Under the pieces are notes generated by a model. It was not told where the DNA came from. It made no database searches and was given only the letters and a program-made list of their open reading frames with translations. Both the position numbers and the translations under genes were made by a program. From the NCBI GenBank assembly GCA_963669295.1, contig OY769938.1, positions 1,116,001 to 1,180,000 on the forward strand: a stretch of 64,000 bases of DNA, read 5' to 3'. Below are positions 54,758 through 64,000 of this stretch, piece after piece. Position 1 is the first letter of the stretch. Every line of letters begins with the position of its first letter. The stretch is from G963669295 sp963669295. Lineage in GTDB: Bacteria > Bacteroidota > Bacteroidia > Flavobacteriales_D > CALLUQ01.

Positions 54758-54791
54758 CAAAAAAAAAGCACCCTGCTGTTGAGCAGGGTGC
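54758..54791 (-). terminator. Rho-independent terminator of the T9SS repeat gene
   Basis: Stem GCACCCTGCT/AGCAGGGTGC with a 4-nt loop (54768-54791). On the minus strand the stem is followed by an uninterrupted run of nine T, so it ends transcription of the gene at 54816-57041. On the plus strand no T-run follows, so it is weak for the HNH gene. Confidence 0.9.
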
Positions 54792-54815
54792 CTTCATCGA
54801 ATGTTGTTGAAGTTT

Positions 54816-57041
54816 TTATTGCTTGAGCAGTTTCACCACTTGCTGACTGGTATCATCGTTGAGGTGAACAAAATAAATGCCATCCGCATAACCACTTAGG
54901 TCGATGTTCAGCGTGTTGTTAGTAACATTTGCCATGGTCATTATTTCGTTGCCCGTAATGCTTACAATTCGAATTTGCAGGCCTTGCGGCACTGTTTCGA
55001 AATTCATCGTGAATTGCCCGCTAGAAGGATTCGGATAGATGCGTACGTTGCCACCAATCCCATTTTCTACGATGCCTACACCATTAATATTGGCACAGGC
55101 AGAGGTATCGGTACAATTGTTTTTTGTGATCTCCACCGCGTAATCGCCATTGGCTGTGGCTGTATATGCCTGGTTGGTGGCCCCTGCAATGATCGCATAA
55201 TTGTTGTTGCAATCTAACCATTGATAAGCCGCTCCTGTTTCGTTGGCAGTAATGGTAAAGCCCACCGTGTTGGTCGTCAGGTCGAGTGTATTGATGGTAA
55301 GGTTCAACGTGGCTACCGAATCGCAACCCATGGCATTGGTAAGGGTGGCTGTGTAAGTACCACTCATGGTATAAGTAGTAGCGTTGGCTGCCCAGGTAAA
55401 GCTATCGCAAGCCGCCACCGTTTGGGAGCCACTGGTACTGTTGTAGATCGCAAGGTTGAGTGTTACCACCGAGTCGCAACCCATCGCATTGGTAAGCGTT
55501 GCCGTATACGTACCACTCATGGTATAGGTGGTGGAGTTGGCGGGCCAGGTATAGCTATCACAAACAGTCACCGACTCAGTGCCAGTGGTGCTGTTGTTGA
55601 TGGTAAGGTTGAGTGTTACCACCGAATCGCAACCCATCGCATTGGTGAGGGTAGTCGTGTAGGTGCCTCCCATGGTATAGGTGGTGGAATTGGCCGCCCA
55701 GGTATAGCTGTCGCAAGCCATCACCGTTTCGGAACCGGAATTGCTATTGTTAATCGTAAGATTTAGCGTCACCACCGAATCGCAGCCCATCGCATTGGTG
55801 AGCGTATGCATATAAGTGCCTCCCATGGTATAGGTGGTGGAATTGGCTGCCCAGGTATAGCTGTCGCAAGCCGTTACCGTTTCCGAGCCTGTATTACTAT
55901 TGTTAATCGTAAGGTTCAGCGTCACCACCGAATCGCAGCCCATTGCATTGGTGAGCGTATGGGTATAGGTACCCCCCATGGTATAGGTGGTGGAATTGGT
56001 AGGCCAGGTATAACTGTCGCAAGCCGTTACCGTTTCGGAGCCGGAGTTGCTATTATTGATCGTAAGGTTCAACGTCACCACCGAATCGCAGCCCATCGCA
56101 TTGGTGAGCGTATGCATATAAGTGCCTCCCATGGTATAGGTGGTGGAATTGGCTGCCCAGGTATAGCTGTCGCAAGCCGTTACCGTTTCGGAGCCTGTAT
56201 TGCTGTTGTTGATCGTTAAGTTTAATGTGACCACCGAATCGCAGCCCATTGCATTGGTTAACGTATGCGTATAGGTACCCCCCATCGTATAATTGGTGGA
56301 ATTGGTGGGCCAGGTATAACTGTCGCAGGCCGTGACCGTTTCGGAGCCACTGGTGCTATTATTAATCGTCACGGTAATGGTCATCACACTATCGCACCCC
56401 CCCACATTCGGTATGGTATCCATATAAACACCACTCATGGTATGCGTTTCATCACCACTCGGAACGGTATAGCTGTCGCAGGCCGTTTCGGAAAAACTAC
56501 TGGTGTTATCGTTACACCCAACAAGCCAGGTCACATCCACTACTATAGTATCGGTTTCAAATTGGTCGCAAACCGTGGCAGAATCCAATACAATGTATAA
56601 TTCTCCCGTAAAGGTGGCTGTATAGGTAATGGCCGGATAAGGCCCACAAAAATCGTCGTTGAAATCTACCACCAAACCGGTAGATGCCTGCACCAACGAC
56701 ATTTGGGGGTCCCAATTCACATTGTACCCTGCTTGTCCGGCATGGGGGGTTCCCACAGGCCAAATGCCTGTCCACCCGGAAGTTCCAGGACTATATGGAC
56801 CGGTGTTGTTACACGTACTGATTTCGTATTGTTCCCCAGCTACTACATCTACCTTGTGGTAGTCGCCTCCCCAGGTAGACCAACTTGTTTGGGTACCTGT
56901 TGGCCCTTGAACAGTAGGCGTTAAATCGAAAGAAGCAAAATTCATAAAATTGTCGAGCACCTGGCATTGTGCTGCTGCTTTATTGCCCACACCCAGGCAT
57001 AGTAATAGCACTGTTAACAGTAATAAGTAGTTGTTTTTCAT
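54816..57041 (-). CDS. T9SS-secreted repeat protein with type A sorting domain
   Basis: About 741 residues. The ATG at 57041 is chosen because it starts a clean signal peptide (MKNNYLLLLTVLLLCLGVG...AAAQ); an upstream in-frame ATG at 57122 would add 27 residues ahead of it. After an N-terminal beta domain (about 25-180) come eight tandem repeats of 51 residues, each with ACDSYTW, TYTMxGTY and MGCDSVVTLNLTI segments and two cysteines. The last ~80 residues (VRIYPNPSSGQFTMNF ... ISGYADGIYFVHL-like ... VVKLLKQ) are a T9SS type A sorting domain. It is a probable surface adhesin or matrix protein, divergent from the TcB-TcC gene. Confidence 0.92.
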   Translation of the reverse strand: MKNNYLLLLTVLLLCLGVGNKAAAQCQVLDNFMNFASFDLTPTVQGPTGTQTSWSTWGGDYHKVDVVAGEQYEISTCNNTGPYSPGTSGWTGIWPVGTPHAGQAGYNVNWDPQMSLVQASTGLVVDFNDDFCGPYPAITYTATFTGELYIVLDSATVCDQFETDTIVVDVTWLVGCNDNTSSFSETACDSYTVPSGDETHTMSGVYMDTIPNVGGCDSVMTITVTINNSTSGSETVTACDSYTWPTNSTNYTMGGTYTHTLTNAMGCDSVVTLNLTINNSNTGSETVTACDSYTWAANSTTYTMGGTYMHTLTNAMGCDSVVTLNLTINNSNSGSETVTACDSYTWPTNSTTYTMGGTYTHTLTNAMGCDSVVTLNLTINNSNTGSETVTACDSYTWAANSTTYTMGGTYMHTLTNAMGCDSVVTLNLTINNSNSGSETVMACDSYTWAANSTTYTMGGTYTTTLTNAMGCDSVVTLNLTINNSTTGTESVTVCDSYTWPANSTTYTMSGTYTATLTNAMGCDSVVTLNLAIYNSTSGSQTVAACDSFTWAANATTYTMSGTYTATLTNAMGCDSVATLNLTINTLDLTTNTVGFTITANETGAAYQWLDCNNNYAIIAGATNQAYTATANGDYAVEITKNNCTDTSACANINGVGIVENGIGGNVRIYPNPSSGQFTMNFETVPQGLQIRIVSITGNEIMTMANVTNNTLNIDLSGYADGIYFVHLNDDTSQQVVKLLKQ
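55274..56519 (-). repeat. Eight 153-bp tandem repeats in the T9SS gene
   Basis: Repeats 2-6 are close to identical at protein level, and the pair of repeats 2+3 is repeated almost unchanged as 4+5, implying duplication of a 306-bp double unit. Repeats 1, 7 and 8 at the ends are more diverged. Confidence 0.9.
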
Positions 57042-57454
57042 AAGAGACTCTATTGTTGACGATAGCAATTTTACAAAAAAATTGTGGCAGGGCGCTTTTT
57101 TTCGACCAATGACTAATGTCATCCGTTTAACAACAGCATACTGCTTAAACTACTGATTTTTATCATGTTTCGCGAAAGGCCCATTCCCTTTGGCAGTAAA
57201 GGATGCATTGCATGCAGTATAAAAAAACATCTCCAATATTGCTTTACCATCAAAATACGATCGCCTCTTAATTATCTGACTTACAAACCATTAAATCTTT
57301 CATTGATTTCCTGCTTTCCAAAAACCATTTAGGAAGGTCGAAAATTAGCTCAGTCTCAAGAGGAAAATACGGTGAAAATCCATAAATTACGACAACTCAT
57401 CTGCTGGATGACCACTAAAATCAACCATTGACCAACTAACGACTAATTGTTACC
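57042..57454. other. 413-bp divergent intergenic region
   Basis: No supportable gene. It contains the 12-mer TTTCGCGAAAGG (57168-57179) with a perfect 10-bp palindrome, also found upstream of the nar operon. It also holds a GCATTGCATGC near-palindrome at about 57207. No exact TAnnTTTG element was found on either strand. Confidence 0.4.
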
Positions 57455-60400
57455 ATGCCTACCGCTTCGCCTGATGGTAGCCCTGCTGGCACTACGATTA
57501 CGCCTCAGCAACTTAACCTTCCTAAAGGAGGAGGAGCCATTGAAGGCATTGGTGAACAATTTCAACCCGATTACTTTACAGGCACAGCTGCGTTATCCAT
57601 CCCCATTGCCACTTCACCTTGCAGGAATATCACCCCTGACCTTAGCATCAGCTACAGCTCGGCAGCAGGGAATGGCACCTTTGGGTTAGGGTGGGGCATT
57701 GCTGTTCCTTCCATCAGCCGCAAAACCAGCAAGGGCATTCCACGGTATACCAACAATGATATTTTTGTGCTTTCTGGGGCCGACGACCTGGTTCCGGAAG
57801 CTACCTCAACCCTTGAGGGCAATTACCGCATTACTTGTTATCGCCCTCGCAACGAAGGGGCTTTTTCTCGCATTCAACGTTGGGAGCATCAAGAAGAACC
57901 GGCAGACACCTATTGGGTAGTTACCACAGCCGACCATGTTACCAGCATTTTTGGGAAATCGCCCGACGCCAGAATTACAGCCCCCAATCACCCTGAAAAC
58001 ATCTTCTCGTGGCTGTTGGAAGAAACGTATAATTCGGAAGGCGACCACCAACTGTTTCAGTATGAAGGTGATGACAACACCAACATCTCACATCAGCGCA
58101 GCACCAATGCCAACCGCTACCTTAAGCGCATTTGGTACGGGCAAAAAGCAGCCCTGGAAGAATCGATGGTACTGAGCAAACAGGTACCTCATGCCAACGA
58201 CTGGCATTTTGAAGTGGTATTTGATTACAGTGGTTATGATTTATCGTCGCCTACTGCTGAGGTGTATCAAGCAGTTACCGAAACTGTGGAGTACCGGGAA
58301 GATGCCTTTTCCAACTACCTTGCTGGCTTTGAAATTAGGACTACCCGACTGTGCCGCGGTATTTTAATGTTTCACAGGTTGAACGATTTGAATGATGGGG
58401 CACCTACCCTGGTGAATGCCAGTGAACTGCACTACGACAATGCCCCCCACCTCAGCAAACTTATTGCGGTAACGCAGCATGGCTATTCGTGGAAAAACAC
58501 CAACACATGCGAACACCTGGCTACCCCGGCAATAGCATTGGCCTATACTCCCTTTGCTCCTGACGGTACGTTTAAGAACATCGTACAAGAAGGGGGAACC
58601 CTGTTAAGCGGCCTCAACACCGATCGTTACCAATGGGTGGGGCTGTATGGCGAAGGCATTGCCGGAACCCTGCAGATGAATGAACAAGGGGCATGGTATG
58701 CTGCCCCCATGGGTGCGTATGTGCCTCAAGAAGCTGCACCAGTTTCGAACCCTATTGAGCTTCCCAAAGGAACGGATTATGCCTTAGCCCCCTGGGCATT
58801 GATCGATCAATTTCCCGATGTGGGAAATATGGAGCAAGCTACATTAGATAATGTTACCGGATCGGGCAGGTTAGACGTCGTCGTTTCTTCTCCCGCACAA
58901 CATGGATTTTGGGAAATGGATTTTCGAGATGAATGGCAGCCCTTTCAACCCTTCCAACAATTTCCTGCCGATGCCAACGCCCCACAGGTGCAGCAGGTAG
59001 ACATGAGCGGCAATGGACTAAACGATTGGGTACAAATCAATGCTACAAGCATTAAGATCACCCCTTCCATAGGCACCGAAGGGTACGGCACCCCTTATGA
59101 GGTATTGCAATTTCCCGAAGCATTTCCTCCTGCCATGGGAGAGGCTGCTACCAAAAGTGTTCGCTTTGCCAACATGAGTGGAGGCGGGCTGCAAGATGTG
59201 GTGGAGGTGCAGGCCAACAGTATTGTATACTGGCCCAACCTCGGCTATGGGCATTTTGGTGCCCCCATTGCCATGAGCAATGCCCCTAACTTTGGTGATG
59301 ACTTCAACACCGCACAACTTTTTTTGGCCGACATCGATGGGTCGGGCACACAAGATGTAATTTACCTCACCACCCACCAGGCCTATGTTTGGATGAACAA
59401 CAGCGGCAACGGCTTTGCCGATCCTTTCACCATCGACCTGCCTTGCAGCTATAGCAATATCGACCATGTGCAATTTGCAGACGTCACCGGGAAAGGCATT
59501 CAATCGATGGTGATTTCTTACCGCACAGGCACTAACGAAGACAACGCTCCCATGCATGTTTATTGCGACTTTGGGCAACACGAAAAACCCTACCTCCTCC
59601 AGCAAATTAACAACAACATGGGGGCCATCACTACCATCAGCTATGCCAGCTCGGTAGACTATTATTTGCAAGATCAACGCCATGGCCTTCCCTGGATTAC
59701 TCACCTCCCCTTTCCGGTACAGGTGGTACAACAAGTTACCGTGCACGATCAAATTTCGGGAGCAAAGCACAGCTCCCTTTCCAGCTACCACCATGGCTAT
59801 TACGATGGCATAGAACGTGAGTTCAGAGGGTTTGGTCGGGTAGATGTTCAAACGGAGGAAGTATTTGAAGATGAAAATGGTGCCCACTACTCGCCCCCCG
59901 CCAAGTCGGTCACTTGGTTTCACCCTGGCGTAAATGCTGCGGAATGGCAAGCACTAAAAGCTCAATATGAAAAAGAATACTTTTCGGGAGATGCTGCAGC
60001 CTGGCAACTGCCCGACACCTTTTTTGATTGGAACGGCCATGCCCTTAACCCCACCATTCAACAGCAGGCTCACGCTGCCCTGGCCGGCCATGTGCTTCGA
60101 GCAGAAGTATATGGGTTAGACGATAGCGAGCAATGTAACATACCCTATACAGTAAGTGAAAACAACTATACTGTACAACTGCTACAACCTCCGGAAGGGC
60201 ATCAATTTGGGGTATTCATGACCACCGACCGTGAACAGCTCGACTACGATTACGAGCGCATTGCTAGCGACCCTCAGGTACACCATGCCTTTACTTTAAA
60301 GGTAGATGAATTTGGCAATGAGCTGCTCGGAGCCAACATTGCTTACCCACGACGGCCGGATCAAGAGCACCTGTTTCCTGCCCAGCAAGTGTTGCACTTT

Positions 60401-63400
60401 ACCTATGCAACCAGCGATTACATTAACGATACCGACCACTGGCTCATCGGCATCAACTGGCAATCCCAAAGCTTTGAAATTGCCTCCGCTTCCAATGCCT
60501 ATGAGCAATGGCATTTTAACGATGCCTTGCACCTGATCGATACCACAGAGGAGTCCCGTTTGTTGGGGCATCATGTGGCCTTGTTTGCCGAATTAGACAC
60601 CAATGGCAGCACTGTTGCACTCCCTCCCGGAGTTGTTGCTTTGCCCCTACTTCCTTACCAAAATAAGGTATTGGAGTTTTCTCCTCAGCAATTGGAGGAA
60701 GCCTTTGGCGGGCAGCTGGAAAACCTGCCCGCCATGTTGAAGGAAGGCATGTACGAAGAAGATGAAGATGGCCGCTGGTGGAACCCGGGATGGCACCAGG
60801 AATACTATGGCGCTGCTCATTATTACATGCCCCAATGCACTGTTGACCCCGAGCATCACAAAACCACCTACACCTACGATGCTGAAGTGTTGTACTTGAA
60901 GCAAGTGACCAATGCCTTGCAGCAAACAGTTGCCGTAGATCGGTTCGACCCACAACACTTAATTCCTACACGATTAATTGACCTTAACAACAACACTTCT
61001 GAAATTCGGCTGGATGCTTTGGGTCGGGTAGTGTTTACCTCTTTTTATGGCACCGAGTTGGATGCCGATGATGTTTCTTCTGCTGTGGGGTTTGCCCCCG
61101 TTTTAGCACGAGACATCCCTACACCCGATGGGCTGCCAACAGTTATTGATAGTGCCCCTACCCTGCTGGGCAATACTCAATCGTATTTCTTTTACGACCT
61201 GTTTGCCTGGCAAAACGATCAACAGCCCGTATACAACATATCGGTGGCTGCACAGCACTACCCAACAGCGGAAGAGCAACCCATGGAAACGCTCCATATT
61301 GGCTTGAGCAGGAGCGATGGTTTTGGGCGATTGCTGGAGGCCAAGGCCAGGATAGAAAGTGCCCAACTCACCACACAAGAACAACAAGCCATGAACAGCT
61401 CCTATTGTTGGCTTACCTCCGGCCGGGTGGAATACAACAACAAAGGATTGCCTGTTCGCCAATGGGAGCCTTATGCCTCCAATACACCCGATTATATTTC
61501 CAACAATAAGGCAGTACAAGTGGGCGTATCTTCCATGTTGTTTTACGACCCGTTAGACCGTAACAACAAGGTAATTACCGCCAAAGGATTTTTGGAAAAA
61601 CACACCTGGACGGCCTGGGAAAACAACACGTACGATGCCAATAATTTGCTGTTGCAATCGCCCTGGTGGGAAGTAAATGTTACCACACCCGATGAAGATG
61701 CTATTTATTACGACGCGGAAGTGGCGAACGACCCTGCTGCCATTGAACGGCTGGAGGCTATTGCCGCTGTATGCCATCAATGCCATGTAACCGATTACCT
61801 CGACAACCTGGACAACACCATTGTGCACCGGCAACGCTTGCGCACCCCTGCCACAGTAAACGAGGCCCCCGAGTTGCTCGACACCATAGTGGAGTTTGAT
61901 GTGCAAGGCAGGGAGTTGTGCAGCATCGACCCCCGACTGCATCAAACCAATGTTGAACAACAACTGGAAGGCGATGCACGGCACACCAATTTTCGTTTTC
62001 GCTACGGCTATGGGCCTGAAGCCTTGCAAGTACAAAGTGCCGATGCTGGAACGCATTACACCTTGCTCAACATTGCAGGCCATCCCTGCTTCCTGCTCGA
62101 TGCGCGCAACACATTGACCACCTATCAATACGATGCCCTGCACCGGCCTACAATCGTTGAGGTGCAGAACGAAGCATTGCAACTGAACAACGTGGTGGAG
62201 CAAATGGAATATGGCAATGCATTGGATAAAAAAGACGCCCAACAACGCAACTTACTGGGGCAACTGCACTGCACTTACGACCAGGCAGGAAAACATACTA
62301 CTGAAAAAATAAGCATTACCGGTGGGGCTTTACTGGCCACTACAGCATTGCGAAAAACATACCAGCAGGAAGCCAACTGGACAGGCGATGAACCGTTGAT
62401 GAAACCACGCAATAGCAGTGCCACCTACGATGCTGTTGGGCGTATAATCACCGAAACCGACGTGCTCGGCAATACGACACAACCCAGCTACTACCTCTCG
62501 GGATTGGTACGTGCCTTGCAAATAACACACCAGCAAGAAACGGTGGACTATGTAGCAAACATGCGTTACAATGCCAAAAGCCAGCGTAAGACGCTTACCC
62601 GGGGCAACGGCACACAAACGGCTTACCACTACGATCCCCGTACCTTTGCCGTTACCAAAATATTGACGCAGGCCACCGACCAAACAGGAGGAGAAGATTT
62701 TTCACAATACGACCGGTATGCCTACGACCCGGTAGGCAATGTAATTGTAAAGCAAGACCACACCATGGCCACCGTGCACTTTCGCAATGCGAAAGTAACA
62801 CCCGCCAATCAATACATGTTCGACTCGTTGTACCGGCTGGTGGAAGCCCAGGGACGGCAACAAGTACAAGAACCCACCTCCGTTGCTCAACACCTTGGGC
62901 GCAAGCACCATGCCCACGACCTCAACGCGCTGGAAAACTACATTGAACGCTATACCTACGATACGGCAGGCAACCTGTACGAATTGCAGCGGCAAGCCAA
63001 CGGCAATAGCGTGGGCAGTTACACCACACGCCTGGTGGTTTCTAATACCAGTAACCGGGCAATAGATGCTGCATTGCATACCGGCCTCACTCCCGATGAG
63101 GTGGACCGCTATTTTGATGCTGCCGGCAACCAACTGGAAACCGGCAAGGCCATGCAACTGCAATGGAACTACCGCAACAACATTGCTGCCGTTGACTTTG
63201 AAGCGGGCAACAAAAGTTATTACGTATACAACGGTACCGGACAACGCACCCGAAAGGTGGTGGAAGACCACAGCGGGTCGGCAGTAAAAATAACCGAAAC
63301 CCTCTACTTTGGTGCTGCCGAAATTCACCGTCGGTACACCGGCACCACCCTCGAAGAAGAGCGGCATACCCTCCGCATCAGCGATGGTGAACACCCGTTG

Positions 63401-64000
63401 GCGGTGTATCATAGTTGGGAAGACCTGCCCCAGCAAACCACTCGAACACCCATTACCTGGTACCAATTGAGCGACATGCAAGACTCGGTCAATGTATTGC
63501 TGAACGAATATGGCGATGTGTTGAGCCGTGAAGAATACAGCCCTTACGGACAAACCACCTATACCGATGAAAGCGGCACTACGCTGGAACTCAACACCCA
63601 CAAATATTGTAACAAAGAATTGGACAAGGGCACCGGTTTTTACTACTACGGCTTGCGGTATTACCAATCGCACCTGGGCCGCTGGCTCAGCACCGATCCG
63701 GCCGGCACCATTGATGGGTTGAATTTGTATGCATTTGTGAGCAACAACCCGGTAACGTTGGTGGATGTTGGGGGGATGGCTGGGAAAGGTAAACAAGGAC
63801 CACGAGCAAAAAAAGCCGATGAATTAGGAGCAAAGAAATCTAAACGTGTTAAGACACAGGTAAAAAGTATTCAAACTTTCCTGGACGTAGTAATTAAAGA
63901 AGAAATTGCTTTACAAAAGGCTGCTAACTTATTGAAAAGCGACAGCAAAGCAAAGGTATCTCCCGAAGTAGAAAAGTTACTCAGGTATGACCCTAAAAAG
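57455..64000 (+). CDS. Insecticidal toxin complex TcB-TcC fusion (SpvB/TcdB/Rhs), C-terminus outside window
   Basis: 2182 codons are open in one frame to the window edge. No signal peptide. Residues about 20-110 are the SpvB signature (LPKGGGAIEGIGEQF ... TPDLSISYSSAAGNG ... GLGWGIAVPSISRKT ... FVLSGADDLVP). Residues about 480-720 match the TcdB middle region with VCBS/FG-GAP-like repeats (FANMSGGGLQDVV, LADIDGSGTQDVI, FADVTGKGIQSMV), then the TcdB hallmark REFRGFGRV near 790. The rest is Rhs/TcC YD repeats ending in the Rhs core (GFYYYGLRYYQSHLGRWLS, then DPAGTIDGLNLYAFVSNNPV, about 2062-2105). In TcB-TcC this forms a hollow cocoon that encloses and cleaves off the C-terminal toxin. About 75 lysine-rich residues of the variable toxin part are visible after the core. 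No TcA pore gene is in the window. Confidence 0.93.
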   Translation, partial: MPTASPDGSPAGTTITPQQLNLPKGGGAIEGIGEQFQPDYFTGTAALSIPIATSPCRNITPDLSISYSSAAGNGTFGLGWGIAVPSISRKTSKGIPRYTNNDIFVLSGADDLVPEATSTLEGNYRITCYRPRNEGAFSRIQRWEHQEEPADTYWVVTTADHVTSIFGKSPDARITAPNHPENIFSWLLEETYNSEGDHQLFQYEGDDNTNISHQRSTNANRYLKRIWYGQKAALEESMVLSKQVPHANDWHFEVVFDYSGYDLSSPTAEVYQAVTETVEYREDAFSNYLAGFEIRTTRLCRGILMFHRLNDLNDGAPTLVNASELHYDNAPHLSKLIAVTQHGYSWKNTNTCEHLATPAIALAYTPFAPDGTFKNIVQEGGTLLSGLNTDRYQWVGLYGEGIAGTLQMNEQGAWYAAPMGAYVPQEAAPVSNPIELPKGTDYALAPWALIDQFPDVGNMEQATLDNVTGSGRLDVVVSSPAQHGFWEMDFRDEWQPFQPFQQFPADANAPQVQQVDMSGNGLNDWVQINATSIKITPSIGTEGYGTPYEVLQFPEAFPPAMGEAATKSVRFANMSGGGLQDVVEVQANSIVYWPNLGYGHFGAPIAMSNAPNFGDDFNTAQLFLADIDGSGTQDVIYLTTHQAYVWMNNSGNGFADPFTIDLPCSYSNIDHVQFADVTGKGIQSMVISYRTGTNEDNAPMHVYCDFGQHEKPYLLQQINNNMGAITTISYASSVDYYLQDQRHGLPWITHLPFPVQVVQQVTVHDQISGAKHSSLSSYHHGYYDGIEREFRGFGRVDVQTEEVFEDENGAHYSPPAKSVTWFHPGVNAAEWQALKAQYEKEYFSGDAAAWQLPDTFFDWNGHALNPTIQQQAHAALAGHVLRAEVYGLDDSEQCNIPYTVSENNYTVQLLQPPEGHQFGVFMTTDREQLDYDYERIASDPQVHHAFTLKVDEFGNELLGANIAYPRRPDQEHLFPAQQVLHFTYATSDYINDTDHWLIGINWQSQSFEIASASNAYEQWHFNDALHLIDTTEESRLLGHHVALFAELDTNGSTVALPPGVVALPLLPYQNKVLEFSPQQLEEAFGGQLENLPAMLKEGMYEEDEDGRWWNPGWHQEYYGAAHYYMPQCTVDPEHHKTTYTYDAEVLYLKQVTNALQQTVAVDRFDPQHLIPTRLIDLNNNTSEIRLDALGRVVFTSFYGTELDADDVSSAVGFAPVLARDIPTPDGLPTVIDSAPTLLGNTQSYFFYDLFAWQNDQQPVYNISVAAQHYPTAEEQPMETLHIGLSRSDGFGRLLEAKARIESAQLTTQEQQAMNSSYCWLTSGRVEYNNKGLPVRQWEPYASNTPDYISNNKAVQVGVSSMLFYDPLDRNNKVITAKGFLEKHTWTAWENNTYDANNLLLQSPWWEVNVTTPDEDAIYYDAEVANDPAAIERLEAIAAVCHQCHVTDYLDNLDNTIVHRQRLRTPATVNEAPELLDTIVEFDVQGRELCSIDPRLHQTNVEQQLEGDARHTNFRFRYGYGPEALQVQSADAGTHYTLLNIAGHPCFLLDARNTLTTYQYDALHRPTIVEVQNEALQLNNVVEQMEYGNALDKKDAQQRNLLGQLHCTYDQAGKHTTEKISITGGALLATTALRKTYQQEANWTGDEPLMKPRNSSATYDAVGRIITETDVLGNTTQPSYYLSGLVRALQITHQQETVDYVANMRYNAKSQRKTLTRGNGTQTAYHYDPRTFAVTKILTQATDQTGGEDFSQYDRYAYDPVGNVIVKQDHTMATVHFRNAKVTPANQYMFDSLYRLVEAQGRQQVQEPTSVAQHLGRKHHAHDLNALENYIERYTYDTAGNLYELQRQANGNSVGSYTTRLVVSNTSNRAIDAALHTGLTPDEVDRYFDAAGNQLETGKAMQLQWNYRNNIAAVDFEAGNKSYYVYNGTGQRTRKVVEDHSGSAVKITETLYFGAAEIHRRYTGTTLEEERHTLRISDGEHPLAVYHSWEDLPQQTTRTPITWYQLSDMQDSVNVLLNEYGDVLSREEYSPYGQTTYTDESGTTLELNTHKYCNKELDKGTGFYYYGLRYYQSHLGRWLSTDPAGTIDGLNLYAFVSNNPVTLVDVGGMAGKGKQGPRAKKADELGAKKSKRVKTQVKSIQTFLDVVIKEEIALQKAANLLKSDSKAKVSPEVEKLLRYDPKK

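Noticed and set aside
57042..57122. ATG at 57122 as the start of the T9SS repeat gene
   Set aside because: It would put 27 residues, including charged ones, ahead of a perfect signal peptide.
59018..63796. Several minus-strand open frames of 100-360 codons at 59018-59950, 61553-62245 and 62702-63796
   Set aside because: They lie opposite the continuous TcB-TcC reading frame, whose family motifs are unmistakable, and resemble no proteins.

Overview
This window comes from a Bacteroidota chromosome. The evidence is two proteins with type A type IX secretion system (T9SS) C-terminal domains, one giant adhesin with a type B (gliding-motility-associated) C-terminal domain beside a PorP/SprF-family gene, and promoters of the Bacteroidota form TTTG...TAnnTTTG. 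The genus cannot be told from the sequence. No tRNA, rRNA, CRISPR array, transposase or integrase was seen.

Layout. (1) 1-6996, minus strand: a respiratory nitrate reductase operon, read as dihaem cytochrome c, narG, narH, narJ and a membrane protein cut by the window edge. (2) 7203-9753: an all-helical repeat protein of unknown role, and divergently a promoter plus two small unknown proteins ending at a strong bidirectional terminator. (3) 9884-22812, minus strand: a T9SS cell-surface locus. It holds a 3227-residue adhesin with 53 calcium-binding thrombospondin-3-type repeats, a PorP/SprF-family protein and an OmpA-family lipoprotein-like protein, with a very stable UUCG hairpin between adhesin and porP. 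(4) 23470-25981, plus strand: a membrane-anchored AraC-type regulator and a T9SS-secreted Asp-box protein. (5) 26185-53373, minus strand: eleven closely packed genes (about 27 kb) that look like one operon. (6) 53770-64000: an HNH-nuclease-like protein with a 40-residue Q/N tract, a T9SS repeat protein, and the first 2182 residues of an insecticidal-toxin-complex TcB-TcC fusion that runs off the window.

The 27-kb operon is the most interesting part. It encodes a small exported barrel-like protein, a giant subtilisin-like protein with Glu in place of the catalytic Asp, a pyroglutamyl-peptidase-fold protein with Ser in place of the catalytic Cys, a small exported protein, mosaic proteins of 3063 and 1548 residues, a beta-helix protein, a two-domain Ig-like protein, a 95-residue protein and two phage-tail-fibre-like proteins. 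Nine of the eleven have no visible signal peptide and none has a T9SS C-terminal domain. My inference is that they form an extracellular or particle-like assembly that leaves the cell by a route not encoded here. The neighbouring HNH protein and Tc toxin would fit a toxin-delivery neighbourhood, but the link is only by position.
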